The notes beneath the pieces are model-generated. The model was not told where the DNA came from. It did not search any database and worked only from the letters and a program-made list of their open reading frames with translations. DNA of 64,000 nucleotides from assembly GCA_032718565.1 (NCBI GenBank), contig JAVGVS010000023.1, positions 3,383,548 to 3,447,547 on the forward strand, given 5' to 3'. Shown here one piece after another: positions 53,265-63,000 of this stretch; the stretch's first letter is position 1, and each line of letters begins with the position of its first letter. The DNA is from Distichodus sexfasciatus (taxonomy: Eukaryota; Chordata; Actinopteri; Characiformes; Distichodontidae). The position numbers were made by a program, and so were the translations under genes.

Positions 53265-53760
53265 GCGAAAGAAAGAGTGAAGCCTCTGCTCAGAGGGTGG
53301 GCCCCCTTGCGTGCCCGTCTGGCAGGGGGTGTGCGAGTCAAAGACAGAGAAACAGAGAGGGGTTGAGATGAAGGGAAGAAGATTACTAGGTAGTGAGAGA
53401 CGGGAGGGAGTTCAACTCAGGGAAGAAGAAGAAGAAGAAGGAGGAGGAGGAGGAGGTGAAGGGGGGATGAGTCAGACGGAATGGAATAATGCGACATTAC
53501 CAAAGGAAAGTGTGATATTCGGACACGGATAGGGAAGCCTGAGGAGGGAGGGAGGGAGGGAGGGTCAGGGAAGATGGAGAAGAGAAAAGACAGGAGGAGA
53601 AATAAGGGGAATGAAGGAGGGGGGAAAGATGACTCGGTATAATCCTTCTCTTTCGGCATTTGGCTCCGATCGAGTCGCCCGCAGAGTGAAGGTGAAAGAA
53701 AAGAGAGAGAGGTAGAGAAAGAGAGAGAAGGGGGAGAGAGAGAGAGAGAGAGTGATTAGA
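53259..53760. repeat. Purine-rich tract with GAA/GAG and GGGA repeats
   Basis: (GAA)n(GAG)n at about 53422-53456, GGAGGGAGGGAGGGAGGG at 53547-53564 and (GA)n at 53735-53753. Confidence 0.88.
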
Positions 53761-53846
53761 CAGCAGCCTGGACTGGAGGTCTTCTTTAATATGGCAGAGG
53801 TATCATCACTGCGCCAGCAGAAAACATCAGGGTCATGGAGTGTGTG

Positions 53847-53848
<2 letters not shown>

Positions 53849-53885
<37 letters not shown>

Positions 53886-53895
53886 TGTGTGAGCA
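53849..53895. repeat. (TG)15 microsatellite
   Basis: TG units at 53849-53878, then GTGTGTGTGTGTGA, followed by GCACACACAC. Confidence 0.96.
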
Positions 53896-54119
53896 CACAC
53901 ACGAGTGTATGCGTGCATGCAGATTCTAAAGAGCTCCATCTCTGCTCTCCCCTTTTCACTATCATTCCATCTTTGCATTAACACTCCAGCGGCGTAGCTC
54001 AATTCTGGTCTCGCTGTCAGTTTCTCCATCTCTCCGTCTCTCGCCCTGTTGCCTTTCTTGTGACCTCTCCCTTCTTCCCTCACTCCCTCCCTCCCTTGTT
54101 CATCCCTCCTTCGTTGTAC

Positions 54120-54440
54120 AACCTCAGAGGTGCTGAGAAATTAGCCGGTCTCGTTGGAGTGTGTAGTGAGGGGTTCTCTCCCCCGTAAACCTCCCTCTTG
54201 TTTTCTAATTTCACTCTATTTATGCGCGGCAGCGGTAGTCCTAATTACAGGGTTAGTGCTTGACTGGCTCCGAACTCCTCATTTATCATGGTGATTACCA
54301 TAGGTATGAGGAAATCATAGCCTGTCATTGTTTTAATGCGAACCGGCTCACTGGCACTTTTTTGCTCTCCCGAGAGATGCCTTCTGGGGTGACAGTGGGA
54401 AAAACCCAGGACCAGCGTGCTAAGTAGTAGCGGAACATTG
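54120..54440. other. Candidate conserved non-coding element
   Basis: Complex unique sequence with CACTCTATTTATGCGCGGCA, TCCTAATTACAGGGTTAGTG, TCATTTATCATGGTGATTAC and GTCATTGTTTTAATGCG. It combines TAATTA, TTTATG and ATTGTT (Sox-type) cores in a compact stretch flanked by low-complexity DNA. It is one of the better-looking regulatory candidates in this window, but this is inference. Confidence 0.3.
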
Positions 54441-54546
54441 ACAAAGTGGTACAGATATGCTACCATTAATGTTTGACTGAGCTTTACTGCTGTTCTTATG
54501 AATTAGGAATACAGAGTTTAAATAATTGTGTTGTTTACTGTTTATT

Positions 54547-54790
54547 AGTGAAAGTGAGTGATTATTTGACATTGTAAACATTCCACAGCACGGCACAGCA
54601 CACAGTACACCACAACGAAATTCAACCTCTGTATTTTACCAACTCATGATGGAGAAGTAGGCAGTTTTGGGCAGCGAACAGACAGCAGTACTTGGGGATG
54701 GTACCTTGCTCATGAGTAACTCAGTGGTACCTTTGCCAGTCCTCCAATCACAGAGCCAACTCCTTAACTATTAAGTTACAAATGCCCAGT
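54547..54790 (-). mobile_element. SINE type 3, reverse copy, near full length
   Basis: AGTGAAAGTGAGTGATTATT, CACAGCACGGCACAGCACAC, ACTTGGGGATGGTACCTTGC and TCATGAGTAACTCAGTGGTA, then CTCCAATCACAGAGCCAACT and AACTATTAAGTTACAAATGCCC, are the full reverse complement of the type 3 SINE (tail to head). Confidence 0.85.
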
Positions 54791-55506
54791 GAGAAACACA
54801 TACTATTTGAAATACAGTACTAAAATACCTGATGTACCTGAAATACTAAATGCATTGACTTTGGCTTTGGCTAATGCTTTGGCACTTTGCTCAATAACCA
54901 TCTGATATGCATATTAACAGTTCGTCACAATTCCTAAATTTCTTAAATTCCATAAATGAGGATCAGAGGATTAGACTCACCACCAAGAATCACCACCACA
55001 TTGGCAGAGAGTAACCAGAACATGTTGTATGAATTTAACCGTCTGTTATATAAAAGCCTGCAGCTGGTGATATCACTTCTTCAATATCAGTTTCCAAAAG
55101 ATTTTTTTTTTGGTCACTGCACAAATTAGGGTGCAGAAAGTTACATTTACAGCAGTATTTGGCAGATTTATCCATAATCACACAATTACGTACATCCATG
55201 CTTTGAAGTCCATGTCTGTTTTTCAAAGATGTAAAGCTAGACTTGAATTAACTGCTACTGTTCAACTAAGTTTCTGCCAGCGCACACCTTAACAAACACT
55301 GTCAGACTGTCAGAAATTCGGAAGTTGATGCACGGTCAGCAAGAAGAGATGCACGGAAGCTAGAAAGTAAGTGGTTATGTGCCCTGTTTTCTAAAAGTAA
55401 AATAGGTAAGTGAGTGTGAGGAATAGTTAGTCCCCTAGGTGCTCCTAAAAGAGGTGGGTACTGGTAAAAAGTATTATATTACTTTCATTATAATTGTAGT
55501 GAAGTG
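54791..55506. other. Unique sequence
   Basis: No gene or repeat is recognised. Confidence 0.4.
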
Positions 55507-55655
55507 CAGGGACGTAGCACCAAATTCTGGGCCCTATACACAAGCAGTCTCCATGGGCCCCCTCCCCATAATAAAATTCCAGACTTCTCAAGGACCCTCT
55601 TCCCACTTGGGACCCTGTTAATTCAGTCCCACTTTTCACCCCACTACGACGCCCG
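55507..55655. mobile_element. hAT-like MITE (CAGGGACGTAG ends)
   Basis: The left end CAGGGACGTAGCACC and right end CCCACTACGACGCCCG (reverse complement CGGGCGTCGTAGTGGG) are imperfect inverted repeats of a CAGGGGCGTAG-type terminus. GGGCCCTATACACAAGC and ATGGGCCCCCTCCCC lie inside. No clear 8-bp target duplication remains. Confidence 0.6.
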
Positions 55656-55989
55656 TAAAAGTTAATACTGATAATACTTCAAGTACTCTATAAGTGCTCA
55701 AGCACTGTATACAACTGATTGTAATACATTGTTAAAAGTCAGTAGCTGCATGATTACAGCTTGTACTTTTAATTAGGAAAGGGAGTAATAAAAGACAATG
55801 TGTAACTACAATTTCTTTTTAACGTTATATATAATATACAATTGGAATCGAAATATAGGTAATATTTGGTAATTCAGACCTTTCCCACTCACAATAAACA
55901 CTGGTTCAGTACGTTACATAATCCTTTCTGTTTTGAGGCATTTGTGAACGCAGCCTGACTCCACGTCCCTGTATTATGATAAATGAGAG
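55656..55989. other. AT-rich unique sequence
   Basis: No recognised feature. Confidence 0.35.
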
Positions 55990-56350
55990 GAGCACCGCCT
56001 GACCGAGGCGCGCGCGCACACACACTGCCGTGAAATTCCTCACGCGCCCGATGGCTCGTGCTCACGACGCAACCGCAGCGCTAATTATTTTTACTTCGCT
56101 CCCCGCCGTTACGAGTTTCTGTGTAATTAACATTCTACCCCAAGCGCGCTCTCGCACATACGTAACGGGGAACAAGCCCGAAGCTAAAGCGTGCTCATGA
56201 AATAACTGCGCAGCAAAAACTGACCCTATGAGAAGGTCGCGACGCCGCATGAACGCGCCCTCCGTTCACGCGCCTCCCGTCTCGAGGTCTCTGGGTGAGA
56301 CGATGAAGGGCGCCTGCGGAGGAAAAAGGTCGAAGCTTGGGCAGATAAAA
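55990..56350. other. CpG-rich block (CpG-island-like)
   Basis: CpG steps are frequent across 360 bp (GAGGCGCGCGCGCACACACA, CTCACGCGCCCGATGGC, GAAGGTCGCGACGCCGCATG, GTTCACGCGCCTCCCG) inside AT-rich flanks, together with GCTAATTATTTT and GTGTAATTAACATT cores. CpG retention in a methylating vertebrate genome suggests an unmethylated regulatory region or promoter. No open frame with a known domain is present. Confidence 0.5.
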
Positions 56351-56539
56351 CCAGACTTTTATAGAGCGACCGATATCTACTTACAGAATCTGTTCACTCG
56401 TAGAAAGCCTTGTGTGCGTTTTTATCCTTACTGTCTCCATTTTGAGTCTTCAGTTTATTCTGGTTAATGCAGGTTAGCATCTGTTGACCTGTAGCTAAGC
56501 CACCTGTAGTTAAAGCTGACGTTTTTTTTTTGCAGCGTT
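56351..56539. other. Unique sequence
   Basis: No recognised feature. Confidence 0.35.
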
Positions 56540-56722
56540 TTGTTTGTGATATTTTGTTTTTCAAAAGACTTTTAGGCACAGCAAACGCACATTTTTTAAA
56601 ACGCCCTCCAAAGTGAAGATTTTTCAAAACGCTGGATTTAGCGGATACGTGTAAACAAAAGGCCCAAACGTATAAAAAATGTGCTTATAAAAATATCCAC
56701 ACATGTGTAAACAGGCCCTAAA
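56540..56722. mobile_element. DNA transposon right end (TTAGGGCCTGTTTACAC type)
   Basis: The right border ATGTGTAAACAGGCCCTAA is the reverse complement of TTAGGGCCTGTTTACACAT. Inside lie GGATACGTGTAAACAAAAGG, AAAACGCCCTCC and CAAAACGCTGG motifs typical of teleost elements with this end. The left end is not identified. Confidence 0.5.
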
Positions 56723-57674
56723 GTAAGAGTATAGTTTTTGAGAAGAGTATTTAGTAATTTTATTTAAATACTTTTTAACACCAGTATATTTACTTTGGTT
56801 TGAGTAAGTACAAATACATACTGTTTCCACCAGCAGGATATTTTCCTTTCTGGTCCTAATTTCACACCCCTTTATTTCAGCTACTTCCATTCCATTGTGA
56901 AACATGCATACACAATCATATGACAGTAATTATAAAGTCAGAAAAAAACCCATGGAAAGTGCGACAAGCTGTATTTGCACTAATTGAATTTGAGCTTTTG
57001 TCTTTATAAATACACATCTTCAGAGACATCACTGGTTTGCATCTCTTCTCTCTCTCCCTCCCACTTTTTCTCCTCCCATCTTTCTCAAAAAGCAAAAAGC
57101 AGTAATTAAATAATGAATCGGCTACAATTAACTACAGTGCCAGCAACAGCGCTTAAAATATCCTTAATGTGACAACAGAAAACCCATGTAGGGTGCTCAC
57201 AGTACAGCTTTTTATTATTTTTTATTTGTATTTGTCAATAGTTGTGACTTGTTATCTGGTATGCTAAAACCCCCCAGCAATAATTGCATCCTTAGCTGCA
57301 TTAATCTCAATCAGCTTCTAACCTGACTGTTGTTCTCGTATATGCACTTGATAACAAATGAGTGGTGGGACTTTCAAAGCATTAATTTTCATCTCTGTAA
57401 TCTGGAGAAAGGGGTGATATTATACATAAAATAAGGAAAATTATAATAATATAATGCATTGTGTAGGGAGACAAAAAGGTCTAAAACTTGAGGCCGAGCA
57501 ATAAATGTGAGCTGACAGGCTTTAACTGAGTGCGCTGCTTCTTTCCCTTAATGCGTATGTTTTATTTAGGGCCGTAATCACACGGGTACTGCCTGAGCTC
57601 TTTTGTCATCCTTTAAATATGCGTGACTGTAGTGCACAGAAGAATGCCAACTGCTGCATAATTGTTTCATCAGC
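56723..57674. other. AT-rich unique sequence
   Basis: A short CTCTCTCTCCCTCC run lies at about 57046-57060. No gene is recognised. Confidence 0.4.
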
Positions 57675-57745
57675 ACCCATATTTACATTCATCACTTGTA
57701 TCAGATGCTAATTTCAAGTGGGACTTACATTTTCTAAGGACAAGG
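57675..57745 (-). mobile_element. Possible SINE type 2 tail remnant
   Basis: CATATTTACATTCATCACTT then CAGATGCTAATTTCAAGTGG and GACTTACATTT loosely matches the reverse complement of the type 2 tail. Too diverged for certainty. Confidence 0.3.
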
Positions 57746-58618
57746 ATGGTCTTCCTGGGTCAAAATGAGCTTAAAGGGACATGTAGTGGTCAGAAGGGTT
57801 TTTTTTTCAAGAAGTCAAACCTTTTTACTGGTGGTTTGACCAATTGGACGGGTCTTTGTATATACTTTTATTACATCAAAATGTGATTTTCCTCCCATTG
57901 AACTTAAAAGGCCAGCACCAACCACAGAAAATGAGATAGATGCTTATTTTTGGTGTTTTGCAATTTCCAAGACTTTACTGTGTCTTTTCCCTTACAGATC
58001 CAGTGTTTCACATCTAGTAAAAAGCAGTGCAAGTTTGGGCCAAACTTGGTCATGTCTTAAAAAAATATCAACACCTTAAAGTTTCCAGATTAGTCATGCG
58101 TGTTAAAGATCCTAGCCTTGCTTTCAAACATTTTCTCAAAATTGCCCCTTTGCACAAAAATGGCTTTACAACAGCTCCCTGAAAAAACTGAACTTGAACA
58201 TTCGGTCAAATAAGGGATTTGCAGCTGTGATACTGCCACTCTTAGCTCATTTCATTTCATTCATTCATTCTGTCATTCATTTACCTTACTGTGCCCCACA
58301 CTTTGGGGGCCACTGGTTTAAAGCATCTTTAAGAGTATTGGTTGAGACCTACTCAAATTCAGCACTTCCTTTGTACCTCTTTAAGGGCTTTGTGCATGAG
58401 CCCAACTGTGGTGAGCATATTGTGTTTCTAATTCCCATCAAGGATCCGAACCTCGAGTCTTCTGGTAACCAACGCAGGGTTTCAGCCACTGGCACGACAG
58501 CATTTTTTGATTGAGTTTTTGTCTTTATGAATACACATCCTTGGACCATTTACACCTCAAACATTGGACCTCCTATGTGCCCCTTTAATAGCTCCAACTG
58601 TGGTGGAAGTGTTACTTT
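57746..58618. other. Unique sequence with a CATT run and a local duplication
   Basis: A (CATT)n-like run lies at 58249-58280. CCTTTGTACCTCTTTAAGGG followed by GAGCCCAACTGTGGTGAG (about 58367-58417) resembles CCTATGTGCCCCTTTAATAG then CTCCAACTGTGGTGGAAG (about 58570-58609), a short local duplication. No gene is recognised. Confidence 0.45.
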
Positions 58619-58852
58619 TAAGTGAGTGATTATTTGTCATTGTGAACATAGTACGGCACAGCGAAATGTGACCTCTGCATGACCCATCCATGAAGGAGCA
58701 GCTGGCAGTTCTGGTGGGGCCCGGGGAGCAGTGCTTGAGGCCTGGTCTCGCTTCATAGTACTTCAGTGTTACCTTTTCTGGTCTGGGACTTGAACCGGCA
58801 ACCCCCGGATCACAGAGCCAACTTCCTAACCATTACACTACCACGTGCCCCT
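58619..58852 (-). mobile_element. SINE type 3, reverse copy
   Basis: AAGTGAGTGATTATTTGTCA, TACGGCACAGCGAAATGTGA, GGGGCCCGGGGAGCAGTGCT, GGGACTTGAACCGGCAACCC and GAGCCAACTTCCTAACCATT are the reverse complement of the type 3 SINE. The B box (GGTTCAAGTCC on the minus strand) is close to consensus, so this is one of the better preserved copies. Confidence 0.86.
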
Positions 58853-59149
58853 GCAGATCCCTAACAGATCTCCCTTCATCCCTTAAACAACACAGAGCTT
58901 CAGCCAGAACTTCAGTATCAACACCGTATTTGGACGCACGCTAGGAACAAATCATGTTCACGCTTTTCCCTTTTTTTCTTTCAGCTTTACAGGCCGTTGC
59001 ATCACAGCAGCAACTCTTGTTGCATGCTATGAATAAGTCTAATAGCCAGGAACAGAGGGCACATTTAAGCCTGTGAGTCATGAGTCACATTTGATCGAGA
59101 CGAGACGGACGCAGAAAGGGAAAGGGATGATGGCAGAGTGGGGATTTGC
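58853..59149. other. Unique sequence
   Basis: The part at 58985-59110 is complex (GCCGTTGCATCACAGCAGCA, GTGAGTCATGAGTCACATTT) and has paired AP-1-like TGAGTCA motifs. No gene is recognised. Confidence 0.3.
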
Positions 59150-59500
59150 GGGGTGGGGTGGGGGTTAGCGTAAGATATGGTAAAGCCTAAAGACGGCAGG
59201 GAAGGGAGAGGAAAACGATATGCGGGCGACGGGGTGAGAACGAGTAGGCGCCAGAGGAAGAGCAGTGAGTCGATCCTTTGCGTCTTCCTTTGCGCTTTAC
59301 TTTGTAGGAGCTGGTCTGACAGGATGTTGTTCTCCTTCGGGGGGGAAAATTCTGCTTCGCTGACTGAGTCACACTTGGCACGGCCCTCGCGTTACAGTGC
59401 CGAGACACACACAAAAAAACACGAAAGACAAACAGATGTTCGCACAGTAGCTTCTGGAGCTATCCTTAGCCCCGTTGTTCTCGCTTGCCGTTTGTGTTCT
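59150..59500. other. CpG-enriched unique block
   Basis: GGCGACGGGGTGAGAACGAG, GTAGGCGCCAGAGG, TGAGTCGATCC and GGCACGGCCCTCGCGTTACA give a modest CpG peak. Frames on both strands overlap but neither has a recognised domain. Confidence 0.35.
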
Positions 59501-60512
59501 TTTTGTCACCCTTTTTTCAAGGGTGAGCACCAACAAAAAGCCTGTTTTTAACCCCTTAACCTTTTAGAGCATATTTTTGACTGTGTGTATCACAGTGAGG
59601 ACTGAGCCACTTTGTTTCCTCTTTGACTTGCTTTTAGGGCTTCAGTTGAACAATAATCTCTGTCACAATTTTGCTATGTTAATGTTAATTTACGCTTGCT
59701 AAAGCTAATTTCCACAAGGACACCTATGGAAGCGGAAATGTCATCACGTCAGGGGAAATTTGCAGCATGCTAGCAGAAATCTGTGTTAGCAACACTGTTT
59801 ATGCAGTGTTGGAGAGGCTACTTTAAACAGTGGCTTTCAAACTGGGGTAGAGTTTTTCGATTTTTGGCTTGCATACGTTACATTCAATTGTATAAGTAGT
59901 AGCTCTGTCTATTTGTCTTTCAGAGTCAAACGTTGTCATATGTTTCCACGCTACATTGCTACTTGTAATAATGTGTTATTTAGCAGAAAAGCTATTGCAT
60001 TATTAAAGAAGCTTAGCTACTGAAAAAGTTAGTATTGTTACCACCTTTAGTTAAGTACACCACAACACTGGATTTATGTTATGCATTTTCTAAAGAAATT
60101 GAGTCACACTCAGTACTACCAATGAGTTGCAGTGCCAAGACACACAAACAGATGTTCACAGCTGCATATTATTATGTTCTAGCTGCATATTTAATTGCAG
60201 TCATTGGGCTGACTGTAATATGCAATAAACACAATATCACCAAGCTGAAAATTTGTGCACTTTTAGCATGAACTACTATTCAGATCCCAATAATGAACTA
60301 ACTTAAATGCAGTGTATAGACTTAAGCCCTCTTTTGTATTTGCTGCAATACATTTTCAGATGAATCCTCTTAATCATGTAATTTAGATACTTTTCAGTTG
60401 CAATTACCTCCTCAACCAAGTCACCTCATTCTTTTTTTGTAGCAAGACAAAAAGGTGCATTTTGCAAAAATGAACACAAGGCAGCTGTATGAATGCATGA
60501 AAGTTTACACAA
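59501..60512. other. Unique sequence
   Basis: At about 59807-59835 and 60010-60060 GTGTTGGAGAGGCTACTTTA and GCTACTGAAAAAGTTAG resemble a GTTGGGGAGGCTAC-type teleost repeat. Otherwise nothing is recognised. Confidence 0.4.
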
Positions 60513-60640
60513 ACATTTACATTTGCTACATTCAGCAGAGTTGAGGGACTTGCTCAGGAAACCAATGATGGTAGTGCTGTAGATAGGATTCAAACCCACA
60601 GCCTCGTGGTCCTTGTGGCACACCAGCTGCTAGTCAAAAT
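60513..60640 (-). mobile_element. SINE type 2, reverse copy, internally deleted
   Basis: ACATTTACATTTGCTACATT then CAGCAG is the tail. GAGGGACTTGCTCAGGAAAC, CAATGATGGTAGTGCTGTAG and GGATTCAAACCCACAGCCTC then GTGGTCC is the body and head. The GGATAAGAGTATCTGC segment between them is deleted. Confidence 0.8.
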
Positions 60641-61500
60641 GCAAAAGAGGAGGTTCCGATACAGTTCTTGACATACTGAATGTACAAATTTGGTGCCAGA
60701 ACTGCAGATTTGTACATCATGAATAGGGGAAAGAGGAAAGCATTTTAACAGCTTTTCTAAGCAAAGAAAGTGACCTTAAGAAAGAAGAAGAGTGGGAGAA
60801 AGAAAAAGGGAGAGGAACATTATTTTAATAGCATGTTTTGTGAATGGGTGGCATAAAAATGTTTGTGGCATTTCAGGTAAACTTGAGACAGACTCTTGCT
60901 TTGGTGCTGCATGCCAACATTCACAACGAAGAAACATTCTGTTTTTCTGATGCGTTTTTAATGGGTCTCAACAACGTGAATGCCTTTAGGAACCGTTTTT
61001 TTAATATCTGGATTTTTAAGAAGAATGGAAAGGAAGTCATCGCCTCGGTCCCTGGCTGTCCGCTCTTTCTCAAAAGCGATCCTGTTTCCTGCCAAACAAA
61101 AAAGGACAGGAAATCCTCCCAAATCCTAATGCTTGACTTCTTATTTCTATGATCCGAGGTGTTGTTTTTGTTATGAATGGCTTGTAATTTTTTTTCTCTT
61201 TCCATGTATTCACTCTCAGAATCCATACCCATTTCTACATTGAGATTGCCTTCTATTTTTACACGGCAAAACGCACCACGAACGCGCACATAAAGTTCCC
61301 GACTGGCTTTCTCCATAATTCCATATTTTTTTCACGACTTCCACAAATCACCGTGCCTGTGTTGTGCACCGTCGTTAGATAATATTTACATTCTGCTCTT
61401 TTGGCACGTATCGCTCAGTGCTAGGGCAGCTCGAATTTTAAAGGCGAATTCTCTAAGGTTTGCAATGGGAGGTCATTTGGAGTTTAATGCAGCTACAGAA
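60641..61500. other. Unique sequence
   Basis: Purine-rich at 60775-60820. Opposite-strand frames at 60844-61152 and 60921-61316 overlap and show no domain. The stretch reads like unique non-coding DNA. Confidence 0.4.
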
Positions 61501-61757
61501 TATGGGCCAAATTGGCCTTTCTATATGTGTATGTGTGTACATGGAGTGTGTGTGTGGTCTTCTAGGTGTGTGCAGCGGGTCCTGTGTATGCCTGATATGT
61601 GCATCTGGGATAACTTTGATATAATAGTGTTTACTCTAAGTGTGTGTATTTGCCTCATCTCGTTTCAAGTTGTGTGGCTTTTATTTGTTGCAGCCGAGGG
61701 CTTTGAGTGCGAACTGAGTGTGTGTGTCGGTGTTCGAGTGTGTTGTAGTAGGAGTCT
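61501..61757. other. TG-rich diverged simple sequence
   Basis: Repeated TGTGTGT segments at 61525-61575, 61638-61650 and 61718-61742 are interrupted by unique bases. No gene is recognised. Confidence 0.5.
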
Positions 61758-61870
61758 TTTGCGTGGCCTTAATTAGAGCCGCGCTCTGAATCCGTTTACG
61801 TCTGCTTAGCCTGATGAACTCGGAAGCTTCTATTTAAGCCTGATCGACATCAGATGTTTGAAAGTCAGTT
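61758..61870. other. Candidate conserved non-coding element
   Basis: GGCCTTAATTAGAGCCGCGC, GAATCCGTTTACGTCTGCTT and TCTATTTAAGCCTGATCGAC form a compact, complex stretch with a TTAATTA core and CpG steps. The regulatory role is inferred. Confidence 0.25.
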
Positions 61871-62599
61871 ATTCTCTACTTTATTTACATAGACTTTAAA
61901 CTGTCTAGTGAGGGTTCAACATGTCACTGCCCATTAGGGTTGTTGCAAGAGGTGTGTGTTTCTGTGTGAACTGAGCCAAGTTTGTTTCCGCTGGCCTGAA
62001 AAAACCCCAACACAAAACGCTATTACTAAGTCGCAAGCTAGCGTTAATTCAGATTTCCACTAGCGAGCACTAATTTCTGCAAGAGCACCTAAAACAAGAT
62101 ACAAGATAACTTATAACCACATTATCCAAGTGCAAACCTCAATCATGAGGATTCTAAGATTTTTTTCATTACAGGAAAAAAATTACACATAAAGATTTAT
62201 CGACATCTTATCGTCTTGTTGAGAACCAATACGTCACAGACAGCTAGCTCCATCTTGGAACCTCGTCCTATTATTGCATAATGAGAGTCAGCATCTCAAA
62301 ATTCCTGTATGTTTTGCGGAAAACCATGAATGGAACCATGGATGCGGCTGGATTGAGTCAGCGGGTTGAGTGCTCTCCTCTGCTAGCTCTCACGCTGATT
62401 GATGGCCTTTGGCTCCAGTAGTTCAGGGCGGCAAATCTCAACGCCTCTGTCCACAGGAGGCCGAAATAGGAGCTCTCAGGGCGGAACAAGAGCTGGTTAT
62501 TTTGACCTGCATGTCACACTCCCTCTCCCCAAGCTGCCTCTTTCTTATAACCTGGATTTTGAATGTTTGTCGCACAGATACAACGGGTCCTGAGCGTTC
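61871..62599. other. Unique sequence
   Basis: No gene or repeat is recognised. Two overlapping plus-strand frames at 62399-62609 lack known domains. Confidence 0.4.
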
Positions 62600-63000
62600 T
62601 TTTTTTTGAGTCCTTGGATGCTGAAAATCTGTCTAATGTAATAACCGCCTCTTCAAAAGCCCAAATTAGCCTGGACCAATTTATGCAAAAACACCATTTG
62701 GGCTACTTTGCTCGACTCAGTGTGGAAACAAATTTTAATGATGATTTTTTTCTTTTTACCGGCTCCGCTTTAGCCTCTTTTTTATCTCGGAGGAATGGAA
62801 GTGACAGAGTGTTATAGGCTGTGATTTAGACTCCATATAAGCATGGAGACTAATTACAGAGAGCTGCCTTGATATTTTGCGCTTACATATATAGCCTATA
62901 AAGTGTACAAAGCATTCATTTTGCCAGGAAGTCAAATTAAGTTGCTTTCTTCCGTCCATATCCATTAAGATCATTATTTAGTTTTATCAACACGGCTCAT
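62600..63000. other. Candidate conserved non-coding region
   Basis: Unique, repeat-free and compositionally even, with GCCCAAATTAGCCTGGACCA, GAGACTAATTACAGAGAGCT, GTCAAATTAAGTTGC and ATCCATTAAGATCATTA. Several TAATTA/ATTA cores cluster here. With 54120-54440 it is a leading regulatory candidate, but no comparison is available. Confidence 0.3.

Noticed and set aside
53565..54083. Minus-strand open frame of 172 codons
   Set aside because: It includes a His/Thr repeat from the TG microsatellite and low-complexity ends; no domain.
60844..61316. Overlapping opposite-strand open frames of 102 and 131 codons
   Set aside because: No recognised domain on either strand; no splice or codon pattern favours one of them.
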